NCBI GenBank assembly: GCA_933228895.1
Contig: OW121846.1
Location: 6,417,915-6,481,914, forward strand
Source: Platycnemis pennipes
Lineage: Eukaryota; Arthropoda; Insecta; Odonata; Platycnemididae
Direction: 5' to 3'
DNA: 64,000 nucleotides
The notes under the pieces are model-generated. The model saw only the letters and a program-made list of their open reading frames with translations, ran no database searches and was not told the origin of the DNA. Both the position numbers and the translations under genes were made by a program. The number at the start of each line of letters is the position of its first letter. Positions within the stretch are counted from its first letter, which is position 1. Positions 1 through 13,400 of this stretch are shown piece by piece.

Positions 1-2130
1 GCAAATGATATTTTACCGATTTTATGCCGGCTTCCCTTAATCCCCCAAAATGGGGAGCAGATTGAATTTCCACTCGATACCAAAAAATGGGGGGAAAGAC
101 AACAAGGATTCCTTATGAGAACTAGACCGAATAAATTTATAGAATTCTGACAATAATCGATTAGCCCCCACAAAGTTTGTGCCACAGTCTGAAGAAATGA
201 CTGAAGGGATTCCCTGACGGGCAATAAAACGTTGTAATGCGGCGACGAATGCGTCAGTTGATAGAGCTGTGACTAGCTCTAAATGGAGAGCCTTACAACT
301 AAGACAAATGAATAAGGCTACATACGCCCTTGAATGTGCTGCATTTCGTCTATTACTCATTTTAAAGAGAAATGGTCGTTGAGGTACAACGCGTGCAGCA
401 GGCAAATCAGCCATTAAAGGGTGTTGAGTGGCCCCTTTATACCGGAGGCAAGTAACGCATTTAGCTATTTGTGACCGGATGAATTTTTGCAGCGATGGAA
501 TCCAAACTTGTCTGGAGATAATTGCTTCCACGGCCCTTGGACCGCCATGTAATGACACTAAATGGTAATGATGAACTACCAAAATAGAAAAATGATTATC
601 AGAAGGAAGCAATAGAGGTTCACGCGCTGCGGCTGGAAGTAATGAATGACGAAGGCGACCCCCCACACGAATTAAGCCTTGAGAGTCCAAAATTGGACGA
701 AGGCTTCTTATCGAGCCTGATAAGCTCTTTCCCTTTCGTAAGGACACTAAAATCCCTTGAAAATGAAAATTTTGAATTAATTTTACCAATTGCAACAGAC
801 TCTCCTGCCATTCTGTGCTGAATGGAGGGGAATTAGGAGGAAAACGTACTCCCTTGAAAGTCTTTACAAACCTCAAAACATAAGACATTACTTTGACAAC
901 TTTTATAAATGAGGAATATCGTTTTATCCATTCAAGAGGATCACTCTGCTCACAAATAGCGCTGCAAGTTAAACCTTGCTGCTTAATCTCTGGGAGGAAT
1001 GAAAGTTGCAATTCACATTCAACCTCAGGAGTCCAAAACCCAGTGTCAAGTCTGCAGAATTGCGGTCCTTCCCAATATAAATTTGCCTCCAGAAGTTGCA
1101 TTGGCAACAGACCACGTGAGATACAATCCGCTGGATTCTTACCGGACTCTATATGACGCCAAGAGCAATTAGGCAAAAGTTGATTGATCTTATTAACTCT
1201 ATTCGCAACAAAAGTTTTTAGCCGGTGTGGTGGGAGCCTTAGCCAAGATAATACAATCTGTGAATCAGACCACGCATACATTTCCTCAAAATGAACACGA
1301 TTTTTAAATACGTCGCATACTCTCTTCATGAGTTTTGCGAGCAATGAAGCTCCCAGTAATTCTAGTTTTGGTAAAGAAATAGTTTTCAAAGGTGCAACTC
1401 TCGATTTTGCAGTTAAGAAAGAAACCTTAATTTCCCCGGAACATGCCACAGTTCTGACGTATAAGATGGCACCAAAGCCACGCTCTGAAGCATCACAAAA
1501 CCCTAATAGTTGAACCTTTGAATCAGTGAAGTTAATTCTTCGTGGCAAATGAATTTGGGATAAGTACGAGCTCTGAGAAACAAATTCACTCCACTGAGAA
1601 TGAACAACGTCAGGAAGGTGTTCGTCCCAACCTAATTTTAAAGTCCACACTGACTGCATCAAACATTTTGCCCAAAAGACGATGGGAGACAACCCACCAA
1701 TAGGGTCAAAGATTCTAGAAATATTCGACAAAAGCCTTCGCTTTGAATTCACTGAGACTTCGAAACATACTTGATAAGAAAAGGTATCTTGAGCCGGGAT
1801 CCAAATTAGACCCAACACCTTGAGCGAGGGAGATTCACAGGCATCAAGTTTTGATGTTTGCTCAATTTCATTAAGAGAAAACCCCGCTAAGAATTTGGTG
1901 GAGTTGCTCGCCCATTTACTCAATGGAAATCCCCCAAGTGACAATAAATCGATCAGTTGCTGTCGAAGCATTAGCGCGTCGGAGATAGATTGAGAATTAT
2001 AGGGATTGTGTCCAAAAGATGAATCATATATGAGTGGTATTGGTACGTTAAATGTGTACGAACTTCGATTTTTGAAGGAAGCCGTAAAATTAGAGCAACA
2101 TTCAAGAGATACAGTTAAAATTGAAGGCAA
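1..2130 (-). mobile_element. BEL/Pao LTR retrotransposon pol fragment, broken
   Basis: A long minus-strand reading frame (2130 to 37) carries Pao-type pol sequence. From its N-terminal end it shows the stretch after the reverse transcriptase palm (LMLRQQLIDLLSLGGFPL), an RNase H-like part (GFCDASERGFGAILYV, then LPKLELLGASLLAKLM), an integrase HHCC zinc finger (HYHLVSLHGGP ... CVTCLRYKG) and the start of the integrase core (ISSDCGTNFVGANRLL). The first ~55 residues do not look like reverse transcriptase and no YVDD-type palm motif is visible, so the 5' side is rearranged. Around base 370 the frame passes from the linker straight to FKMSNRRNA; the block that normally holds the first catalytic Asp is absent. 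Near base 60 the frame breaks, and similarity resumes in another frame (HFGGLREAG) to the window edge. I infer an inactive copy that continues to the left. Confidence 0.88.
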
Positions 2131-3489
2131 GGCTTAAAAATGGACATTATCATGACATACCTAGTAATGCAGAATGGCTATTGAGTAGCTTTTCTTGGAA
2201 TCGTATTTCTTTTAAGACATTCATGTGCAAAGTCTTCATTATACCAATTTCATCTGCCTTGAGGAGAATTGGCCTTGCATCAAGTGCATCAAAATTTGAT
2301 TAATGAGCACCAACGTAGGGGACTTTATAAAATGACATTTTGCGAGGATGCTTAGATTGTCTTTTATGCTTAAAGGTGGTGGGAGAGTAAGATTTTTCTG
2401 GACTGCTTACACGTGATTTAGTATTTTTTTCCCAAGAGTAAATTTTGGATTAGAATGACGAAAAACAACTTTTTCAGCAGCGTGATATATAACTAAAGCA
2501 CAATCCCTACAATATTATGTGAAACTGTAGTTTGGTTAATGTTCTGTAGCCTGTGACTAACCAAATGGGCTCTTAGACAAATTATCCTGAATACCCTGGC
2601 TTGAAATACCATAGTCCTCCTCCACCTCTGGTGGTACCCTCAGTTCTTTTGGAAATCACAGTTTAGGGCCTAAACGATCATTTTAATGGCCGAATCAATA
2701 TTTTACTCTTTTGTCATTTATTCAAATTCACATGAATTTTTATTTTTATTGTGACTGGATAATTAGCTGCAATCAATTTACAAGCATATCAGATCCACTC
2801 AGTGTTTTAAGTTTAAATTAAAATGTTAAAATGTATTGTAACACTCATAAACTATTTTACAAAATTCTAGTAAGATGTATTCAACATAAATGAGATATTT
2901 TCCTGGCAAAGGAGCAATATTGCGATATGAACATTCAAAAAATTTTACATTTTGTACCGTTTATATACATCGTATTCCTACATATTTAAAGTATTATCCG
3001 GGAAGATAATAAACCTTGAAGATAAACTCATAATGAACACAAGGATGGATTATCAATAGTCATTGATAATGGGTCAACCAGAAGAGGGACGAGCCGTAGC
3101 ATTAGCGATACCCCCGGTTTTTTTGGCATTTTCCTGTAAACCGTGACGAAATGCTACGAAATTCCTGGTATCTGTGTTTTCCTTGGCTGAAAATGTCAAT
3201 ATTTGCCATCTTCGAAAAAATACAGTACCGTTTATTGAATAAAATTTTTAATGGCTCAATTATAGAAAATCCTTACCCTACATGAACTACAAGAGGATGT
3301 TCTTTCGCTCACATGAGAGTTCAGCCATTTCGAAAGGTGCTGACATTTGGACTCCAAAGCCTGTTTGAAATACACCTGCACTTAAAGCACACGATTGTGG
3401 AAACACAGCACTTAGTAAGGGAGTAACACCGATTCAGGCACTGGTATTCCTTGTGAAAACTCGGAAATCTCTATTGTACTCCATCCAAA
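2131..3489. other. No gene recognised
   Basis: AT-rich sequence with scattered stops in all frames. The open stretch at 2121-2303 has no recognisable motif on either strand. It may be further decayed element or intron sequence of the Rho-GAP gene. Confidence 0.5.
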
Positions 3490-3645
3490 CTAGTCCCTTA
3501 AATACTTAGATACTAACAATCTAGTTTGCATGAGACCCTATAGTTGTTTGTTTGCATGTCAATAGTGCATGCTTGGTGATCTTCACCCCCTACCACACAC
3601 CCTTGCGGTGGCTTGCAGGGTATTGCGTAGATGTAGATGTACATG
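3490..3645 (+). repeat. CR1/Jockey-like LINE 3' end fragment
   Basis: The segment with TGCATGCTTGGTGATCTT, a 'cacaccc...ggtggcttgcagggta' block and a GTAGATGTAGATGT tail matches the 3' ends of the LINE copies at 56896-56970 and 37187-37310. It ends in the same short-period TGTAGA tail. Only the 3' untranslated end is present. Confidence 0.6.
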
Positions 3646-4216
3646 GTATGGTAGGATCCAATGCTTTCCTACCTCTGCTTATGATCCACGGTTGAGTTCC
3701 CGGGAACGATCGAATTGTTTTCGGATGTAATTTGGTTTTCTTCCACCTTCCCCACTAAAATGTATGTTCGTTCCATTATATAATCCTATACTTTTCCAAT
3801 AATATCCTGAACGCTTAAGTCTTATTTGTTTTTCTAATTGCTATATTGATTATGTTTATTGTGTGTTATTGTAAGTGCAATAATTGTTAGTTAATTACAG
3901 TGAAGTAAACATTTTATGACTTCCATTTTACTTATTTGCAATTATGGAGCCCTTCCAACTTGTTCAAACTTCAATTTCCGATTTTATATTTTGAGAATGG
4001 ATGGGACAAAATTCATCCATTCACAACCTACCCATCTGAGATAAAAATTCACCACCTCTATGTTGTTAACGCCGCCCTCCGTCTCTTTGAAACGCCGTTA
4101 TTATTCAATCAACCCTCTCTTTCTTTACGTTTACACAAATGTATATATCCAATGTAACTTATGGTATATCAGTCATTGGAAAACTAACCTTTGCGTAAAT
4201 TTATTTTCTGTATTAG

Positions 4217-4412
4217 TTTCAAACATTGCATGAAAGCAGCAAGTTGTATGAACCTGGACTGGAATACATGGAGTTCGTGAAGCAGTTTCCTAGAGGAACG
4301 TCGAAGGACGTCTTAACAGTCCCATATACATTCGAGCCGTTCCAGGAAGAGACTACAGTGTTCCGGGAGAGGAAGTCCTTGGAGACCGTTGACATTGAGG
4401 AGCTTGACCCAG
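4217..4412 (+). CDS. Rho-GAP exon: C-terminal end of F-BAR-like region
   Basis: The acceptor follows ...tgtattag. The exon enters in phase 0 and encodes FQTLHESSKLYEPGLEYMEF and onward. It ends after one base of an Asp codon at a GC donor (AG|GCAAGT). That base plus AT from the next exon restores Asp66 and an open frame. Read through instead, the frame meets TGA four bases later. Confidence 0.85.
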
Positions 4413-7400
4413 GCAAGTGAAATATTAACCTGCACTCATCAGCCTTGTAGATCCATGGACGCTTGAAATAGATTTTTCTAGAGTCGTAAATGAACTAGCA
4501 CTAGAAAGAGTGCTGCCCACCCAAGGCGACCGACCGTCAATGGACTGCTTGTGTTTTTTAATTCTTAATAGCTGCCCTTCAGCCCAGATTTTTAGATATT
4601 TCACACTTTTTAACCACAATTAATATGTTTTAATGCTTGAGCATGATTTTAAACGTGATATTACCCGTGAAAGAACATGTGCATTTTGAATCATATCGAT
4701 TGCTCATGGACGGCATTATTCTAAGAGAGTATGTGACACGCAGTACACTTTCGATGATATTATTTAACAATTTAGAATCTAGGCAAAATTTATTCATTTG
4801 TTGATGGCACAACATAAACATCGTTGACACCTACCTCACCAAAGAACATGACTTAGTGCAAACCGTTGTTGAAGCAAATTATTCAAACATATCCAATAAG
4901 AGCTTTATAACTTTAATTACGAACGAAGATTCAGAAATTGAAGCGAAGCATCTCCATAAGCAACTATAATAATTTTATACTCTTCACTTTAAAAATTCGC
5001 TTCCGTGGGATAAAAGGTAGAAGTCCAGACTAATTTCGTGCGCTGCAGTCTTTGCCGCCTAGAAGAGAAACGACTCTGCTCCAACCAATTCATATTCTCT
5101 TGCGATACACATCAGGGGGTCCGTGCTGTTTAGAACTCGGCATGTTGTACCCAGGACAACTCTATTATTGGGACATTCCAAACTCAATAGGCCTCGACAT
5201 TGCGAGGGAGATACAATCCAGCGACAGAAGATTTCGGATGAAGACTTCTGAAGATGGTCATCATTATCTTCGTTCCCTTGTCGAGGATCTGCAACTCGTT
5301 GAAGTTCCATTTCAAGCAACCGAAGGCGTACTGCAGTGCTGGGACCGCAAACACATTAGTAGCACGAATCTTGTTCAGGCCAGGCAGCTCAGAACTCCAG
5401 ATTTTCCTGGGAGTCTGTCTACACTTGGCGGTAAGTATTTCCTTCACCGCTGTTACCTCCTGCATTCGGCGCTTAGGAACTCCTCGATATTCATAGCTTT
5501 AGTCATCGTCGAGGTGACGGATGACGCTCCTTTCAACGAGTTGTACGTTTTCCTTGTTTTCTGAAAGTCCCCCTTTCGCCAGATGGATGGTTGCACACTT
5601 GTCCAATCCCAACTCCATTCCTATGTCCTCACTGTTTTCCCGCACGGTGTCCAGTGCGACGCGAAGTTCCTTCGCGTTGGAAGTATATAGTTTTAGGTTA
5701 TCCATGTAAAACAAATGGGTGACCTTATGCTTCCTGTCACATCTTTGCATCCCGCGATTCCTCGCTTGCAGCCCCACTACTCGTACATTTCCTCCCACAC
5801 CGGCTGGATTGGCGGAGAATTAGGTGGCCCAAGATGGAGGTGAACGCCTTATGTACAGTAATGAGGCAGGTCGGTAGTTCATAAGATCGGAAAAGTCTCC
5901 CTTTTTCGTATTAGAACCGTACGACCCTCAGTCATCCAAGGAGGAGTTGGTCCACTCCCTGACAGAAAGGACGAGAAGATTCTGGCGAGATGTTTATGAT
6001 TGGAAGTGAGCTACTTCCATCCAAAGTTGTTCACTGCGTCCATTTCAGGGGCAGTGAAGTTCTTCTTTCCAGAAAAAGCCTTCTTTACGTCACTTTCCAA
6101 CACTGAGAATGGTGCATCCATGTTTTGTAGGTGGTGGTCACAAAATTCAATTGGCCTAAGGCCGCAGTGACTCCATTAAATGGCTTGGTCGTTTCATGTA
6201 AGTCCTTCAAGAAACGCTCTACCTCCTGGACGGTTTGCGGAGAGTCGACAAAAAGCAAAGGTTGTCAAAAGAGTCAGGACGGCTGAAGGAGAAAGGTTGC
6301 ATTTCCTTCACGGACCTACTTCGAACTCCGAACTCTTAAGGAGTTTTTTATCGGCCGTGGTGAGCGCCCGCACTCTGTCGACCTCGTGCTGCTTAATGGT
6401 ATGCAGTGCGCTTATATTCAATGTTTAATGGTGTAGTCTGAGAATACGTGCAATGCGCCAAACTTTATGTGTCAAAGTTCGCCCAGCTGTAATGCATTCT
6501 ATCACACACTGATTCCTTGACGCCTGTTTTCGTGCCAGCGTGATCTTGGTATCTGCGGTTTTGAGCCTTGTAGCTGCCTTCTCCTCCCAAGGGGTGTTTT
6601 TCTGGGAGTATGCCATTATTTGGCCACAGCATACACCAGGCAGTCGACCGTTCAAGAGGTGTGACTTCTCTGTCAGGATCTCCTCTATGTGTTGATTGGC
6701 AATGAATTCCGCCGCTCTAACTGTGATGCCGTTTATTTACAGCGTGTCTACAAACGATTACTCGGTTATGAATTGGTGGTGCCGGCTGACATTTCGGCTG
6801 ACGACTGCCCTGGCCCGCTGTTCGCACAACGTATTTATACTGGCCGGCGACCTTGACGCTCCCGGCCGTCTACCCGTCTGACGGCCAGGGTTGCCGCATT
6901 GCTATCCAAGCCCGCCACATCTCCTGAAAAAAAGAAGAAAAACAAAAGAAGGAAACAATTAATGCATTTGCAATCTTTATGGAGGATTAGCGACTCGTCC
7001 GTATCTCGTTCGGTATAGTCCTGAAGGTTGGTCGGCTTTCTCCGATGTGGCCTCTTTTTCGCGAGTCTAGGATTCCTGCGAACCTCGGATCGTATTCTGC
7101 TTCTGTTCCCTTGGCATCCATCTAGCCAGAGTCAAAGCTACCCGATTTCTCCGGACAACACCGGTGCTCGTCTCTATGAGATAAGTTTGGGGGTGACCCG
7201 ACTCCCACTATCGTTCCGTGATCCCGGCGGTCTCTCACCCAAATCCTGTCTCCCGCGTTCAATCGGGGCAGCTATTAGGCGCGTTGCCGTGGATCGCAAT
7301 TCCTCTTGGCTCTCTCTCCAAGGAAGTTCTTCCAATTCCGGTGGGCTTCAAGGTTCAGGTTTTAGTAGTCCACCTGATTTAGCCATGCATGGGATCTGTT

Positions 7401-10400
7401 TCTGGGACCTTATCTGTTTCACCTTGTGCTTTCTCTTTTTTTCATTTCTCCTTGTCAGAGATTCATGAGGGGGTCACCTTAGAGGTTGGGGGTTTACTAG
7501 CCTCTAGAAGTTGCGTTCAGATATGAATGGGTAGGATATGTCAACCCAAATTTTAATTTTAATTGTGTATTTTGCTGGTAGACTTTTCTATTTTCTCTTC
7601 TAAGGTAGTATGATCTAGGAAAATCACTTGTTTTGGCTGTGATAACGAATGGTTGGTGAAGCACATAGGGGGACTTCTTAAAATTAACATGACCATCAAC
7701 TTTTGATGGTGGAAATTATTTAGTTCCTTGATCCACGTGAAATTGCATGTTTTTTCTGTTTCATTGTGCATATTTATATATTCTGAGAATGTGCCTTTAG
7801 GTTGTAATTTCTTAACTATTATCTAACATTAGATCTTAAATGGCTGCCAATGATGGTGACAATAAAATTGCTTTAGTCCTATAATGGAGTAGGTAATGCT
7901 AGATTAGTTTTAGTGTCCTCATCCAACTTGAAAAAATAATATTTTCTGCTAGTGTTTCTCCACTTTCAGCCTGTCCATAGATTAAGGAAAGTATGGACTT
8001 ATAGGTAAATGTTTAACTTCCTATTTATTGACCAACGTTTTAAATTGCAATGAGTTAAAGGGAGGACCATTGTCACTAACAAGAAAGACAAGTATCTCAT
8101 GGCAGGCTAAGATGGACATCAGTTGATTGACAACAGATAAAGCAGAATATCCAGATGAAAGCAGTACTAACTCAAAATATTTGAAATAATAATCATTGAC
8201 TATTAATATGTTAATAATTCAAGTGAAAATTAGTCTAATCCAACTCGTTCCCAGGGAAATAAGGATATAGGATAGTTAATCATTGGTTCATGTTGATTAT
8301 AGGGTCTGAACTTAGCACAGATGTCACACTGGGTTATTAAATTTTCTACATCTGAGTTCATATTTGGCCAGTACATGACACCACGGACTAAGGTTTTGAT
8401 TTTTTATGCCGTGATGGCCTTAATGATCTCTACTTTATCATACCCTGATGCATGACTACGGGTGGACTGTAAGACTAGACCCTTTAAAGACTAAGTTGCC
8501 AACAACATTCACTTCTGAACGCATGCTCCATTAAGGTTTTGCTTATGTTTCTACTTTGTTCGTAGAATTTTACCAACCTTCATGATCATATTTCTTCAGT
8601 ACTTTTAATGATTTATCAATTTATGTGGCTGCTATGACTTCATGATGTTTGTCTTCAGATATTGCCAATAACTTTACCGCATAAATAGGCTACGCTACTT
8701 CCATTGTAAGTTGCATAACTTTTTCCCTTCATTTTTACATTATTTGTCGAAAATGGATGTATTGCATTGCAATGCAATGCATTCATTATATGTTGAAAGA
8801 TTCAAGCAAATTTACCTGCAGTTTTAAGATAAAAGAAGAGCATTTCCCAACTAACGATCAATTTTCTTTAGGATCACGAGCATCCGGATAGGAAAATTTG
8901 GATCCTAGTCTTGCACCAAAGTACATTTTGAGGTTTTCAACGTTCGTCGCGTACAAACTCGGTGAATGGTTGAAATATCTATCTTTCTCTATATCCTTAT
9001 AGGCATGGTTTAACATTTTCATTTCTATGATATTTAATAAAAGAAATGTGTGTGTATTTAGAATGAATGGGACAATGAAGCAAAATGAACTCAATTCTGT
9101 ATTCTGTATGTAATGCTGTATGTATGTCACGTCGATTTGGCAGGGATCTTGAAAGAAAACTCAGAGACGCCCGTGAATGTAATTTTTATTCGTTTCTTTC
9201 CACTGCATCGCTCGTCTCCCGCCGGCCACCGACTCTGCACACGCCGCCGTCCGTTTCTCTTTCTGTTCTCCTCCTTCCTCTCTCGCGCCTCCTCCAACGC
9301 TCAGCGCCTCCTCCAGCAAGCGCTGCACTTTCTCAGGCTAAGTGGAGAGCGGAAGCCGGGAGCAGGAGGCAGGATCCCACGCAGCGCTCACGGTCCTCAG
9401 CGCATTCCGACGGCCGCTTCGTATGGGCCGCCGGACGGGGAAGAGGAAGCAGGGGGTGGGATGACGGGAGCATAAAGGAAGAAGGAGATGGGAGGAATAT
9501 TCCGCACGTTTACATCACCCTCCCTCCAAACGATGTGTAATCTCCAGATTAAATGTTGTCATCTCAACAGGTTACCTAAAATATATGTAAAAGGCGGCAG
9601 CAAAATCACTACAAACCCCCACCTTATTAATTCGCCTGATTTTCTCAGTGTTTCCAAAGTTCTTGGCTTCACGAATGGCCGCATGAAACCTTATCCGCCG
9701 CCCCTTCTCTAAGGCAGAACGCACTGTCTTGCGTAAATGAATTATCCCGGTCGCATTTGATTTTTTCATCTGGCCGTCTGTGGAAAATGGTGAAGGGGGA
9801 ATGAGCAAATCTGGAAGTTCCCCGTCAACGATCACCTCTTCGTACACCGCCGCCATCAGCTTAAAGTTTCCGCCACATATATCACAATGTTGCCCCCCCA
9901 GAATACCTCCGCTTCCATTCAAATTATGGGCGTATGCCGGAATGGCTCCAATCAAATTCCGACAGAGAAAGGAGACATCGGTAGAATTCGCTACTGAGAA
10001 TACCCACCCCAAGTCCGTTTTATGAAAATACGGAGTTTCCTGGGTCTTCCTCGACGACGTTCTCCGCAACGGGGAATTCCTCGAGTGTGCGGATTTTCGA
10101 AGTACAATTTCAAGCTGTTTCTGTGCACCAAATGAAATCTGTAAGGCAGCTGGATTCGCACATTGCTCGGAGGTAAGACTTCCGTTACCAAATAAGGGTC
10201 CTTCAATGGGTAATGAAACTTCTTCGCACCACCCGCCTTCGTACACGGGTCGCTAAAGTATACGTATTGGCCACACTCTTGCGTCACATCCTTCGTACCC
10301 TTATCGAACATTGCAGCCCTCCTACGCTGTGCTCGCCGGTCGTTTTTCTTGCATCTACTCCTCATCGTCTCAAATTTTTCCTTCGGTTCTTGTATGTACA

Positions 10401-13400
10401 CGTTATCAAATTCCCCGAGTTCCGCATCGTATTGCGCGAAGGAGGAGTGCATTGCATGTCCGAAAATGACCTCATGGGGGTAACTCGGTGCTCCGGTGGA
10501 CACTGGTATTGTAGGCCGTGACGGAAGTCTGTGCCCTCGTCGTTTACATAATGGATAAGGATATCCACAATAGTCCGATGAACCCGTTCTACCTTCCCAT
10601 TAGCCTGAGGAGGATTAAGAGACGTGCTAAGGCGGCAAATTTTCATGAATTCATAGATATTCTTGAAGAATTCTGACATGTAGTTGGCACCCCAGTCTGT
10701 CAGAATGTTATCGGGTACAACAAACCTAAGAACCCACTTCCTCACGGAGGCTGATGCGATCGTGTCTGCTCTTTGGTCCAGCAACGGAACCATATCCAGA
10801 TAACGAGAGAATTTATCAAGTATGGAGAGAATGTATTTATTCCCGTTGTCACTGCAGGGGAGAGACCCAATGTTGTCCAATGACAGAAAATCAAATTGCT
10901 TATTTAAAGAGGCCAACTCCTGAAGCGGTGTCCTCGTTTTTCCATAGGCGGCGGTTACACGCGACGCAATCTTTTAGCATTGTCTTTACGTCCTTCGCCA
11001 TTCCGAGCCACCAATATAAGGCTCGCACACTCTCTCCCGTAGTTTGCGCCCCCAATGACCAGACAAGGGGTGTTCGTGGAAATTCCTAATAATTTCCCCC
11101 TTCCACCTCTCAGGGACTACCACTCTATAACCATTTATCTTCCTTCTGTGCAAAATACCCTGCTTGGTTATGAATCCCCTCCGCTCTCGCACCCTTTTGC
11201 AGTGGGAATCAGAACTCTGTTGGGCAATCATGTTATCAATGGTATCCAGTTCAGCCATCACACCTTTCGTCTAAGTGCGTCGTCGTTTAAATGGAGTTTT
11301 CCGGGTTTATGTACAACCTAGTAGTCGAATTCGCTTAATTTTAATGTCCACCGCACCAAGCTGTTGCTAGGGTCCTTATGGCTAATTAACCATATGAGGG
11401 CGGCGAGATCTGTGACAATTTTAAACTTCGCCCATACAAGTAGCATCTTGTAGAATGGCACACTGTCCAGACGACACCCAGAAGCTCTTTCTCCGTTGCC
11501 GTGTAATTATTTTCGGCGGCGTTAAGTTGTCTAGAGTCATGGCTACGGAATGCTCCTCTCCATTTATCTACTGATATTAGACCGCGCCCAAAGCATAATT
11601 GGTGGCATCAGTGGACACAACGATGGGTTTACTGAAATCAGGGTAAACCAAAATAGGGCTCTTAGTAAGGGCAGTCTTTAGCTTCCCCATTGCTTCCTCG
11701 CAATCACCTGATCAACTGAACGTTATACCCTTTTTTAGCAGTCACATCTAGGGATTTGCAATATGGGCATAGGTTTTTCACAAATCTCCGATAATAGTTT
11801 GCCAAACCAAAGAAGGATTGCAGTTCCTTCGTGCAATTTGGGGAGGGATACTCCCTCACGGCCGAGAGCTTCACCGGATCGGGGAAGATGCCGTACTTAG
11901 TTACTATATGGCCTAAATATTTAACCTATCTTTAGCGAAATGACATTTCTCGAACTTAAGCGTCAATCCGGATGTCCTCATTCTCTCCAACACGCCTTTA
12001 ATCGTTCTGTATGTTCCTCAATGGTGTAATTAAACACGAGCACGTCATTTAAGTAGACAAGACAATGTGCCGGCGTGAGCCCGCGGAGAACACCGTCCAC
12101 AGCCTCTGAAAGCTTGCAGGGGCATTACGCAACCCGAACGGCAGCGTGTATGTTCCCAATGACTGCCCTCACTGTTAAAGACCGACTTTGGGCGGGACTC
12201 CTCGTCCAGGGCGATTTAATGGTATCTGCTTGTCAAGTCCATCGTGGTAAAGTAACGGCTGTTCCCTAGATAGTCTAAGGTTTCGACTATATTCGGCAAA
12301 GGACCCGAGCCATCGGGCGTGGTGACGGTGTTTAATGCCCTATAATTGACGCCAAATCTGTTAGAAGGTTTGCCATCTGTTGACTTCTTAGGAACCACGA
12401 CAATAGGGGCTTCCCAGGGGTTAGTACTAGGTACTATTATACCCGCCTCTAGTTGTTCCTTCACCAATCTTTCCAATACTTCCTTCTGGAGGAATGGTAT
12501 AGGGTACGGATTTTTAAAAATTGTTCTCTCGTCTGCCGTCGGAATATGGTGGGACGCCAGTTTTGTTGGTGGTGGTAGTCCCTTACACGAAAAAAGTCCT
12601 TTTACCATCATTCATACTTTTGTAAGTGTTCATTTTTCTGTGTTTTCTGTGTTTTTTTACGTGGTAACAAGTAGTGACTTTTTTAGTGTGTACACGTCAC
12701 GTGCTTTCCTGATTTGGTTATATATATCATTGCTTTTGGGCTTTGTCACCACCCGGCAGACCTATGGCTCTCTCCATACACTTCTTTTCTGGGTGCCCTT
12801 TCCTAGATAACGGACGTGCCACTGTGTGATGTTGTGTCACAGCTTTCCATTAAATGTTATGGAGCTGTGAGTAATTGATATTCTCATATACACCTTATCT
12901 GTGAGTAATTGATATTCTCATATGCACCTTTTCCTTAGTAACTAATGATCTTATTCTTGGATACACTCTTTTTCGTAAGTATCTCATATTCCCATTCATA
13001 CCAATAATGCCACAAAGTCATTCGTGAGTTACTTATTTTCATTTGCTGTAAAATGTTCAAACATGATTATCATTTCCATCAGGACACTTTTGATGTAATG
13101 TGATAAAGTATAGCATTTTTAATACACTGCTCATCATTTCCCTATTTCAATATAGATAAATTAACTCAAGAATGTGAGGTAACGACCAAATCATGGGCTA
13201 CTGTGATGCACGGTGGTCTTGGAAGCGACACGGATAGCATTTCCAGCAGTCCCAGTTGCAAGAGCCTAGAATTTTCTCCTACTGTCAGTCCAATGATGCC
13301 GGGTAGGAAGCTAATATGTGTATCATCTGGTGATGAACTGGAGAATGACCAAGGTAAGGATAATTATGTAGCATTTGATTTACGTCATATATTCATGTCA

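Noticed and set aside
2160..2303. Minus-strand open stretch reading DALDARPILLKADEIG
   Set aside because: Bounded by stops on both sides with no splice signals that join it to anything, and no recognised domain.
5052..5564. 170-codon plus-strand frame
   Set aside because: It is antisense to the R2/R4-like reverse transcriptase thumb and palm region.
7028..7468. 146-codon plus-strand frame
   Set aside because: No motif, low-complexity Ser/Leu/Pro composition and no splice or partner context; kept only as an unknown GC-rich segment.
8755..8790. TGCATTGCAATGCAATGCA palindromic stretch
   Set aside because: Short, low-complexity and isolated; likely chance in AT-rich DNA.
9085..9540. Arg/Ser/Pro-rich plus-strand proteins of 151 and 120 residues
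   Set aside because: They lie antisense in the GC-rich putative LTR of the gypsy element and show no domain; two overlapping frames are open for compositional reasons.
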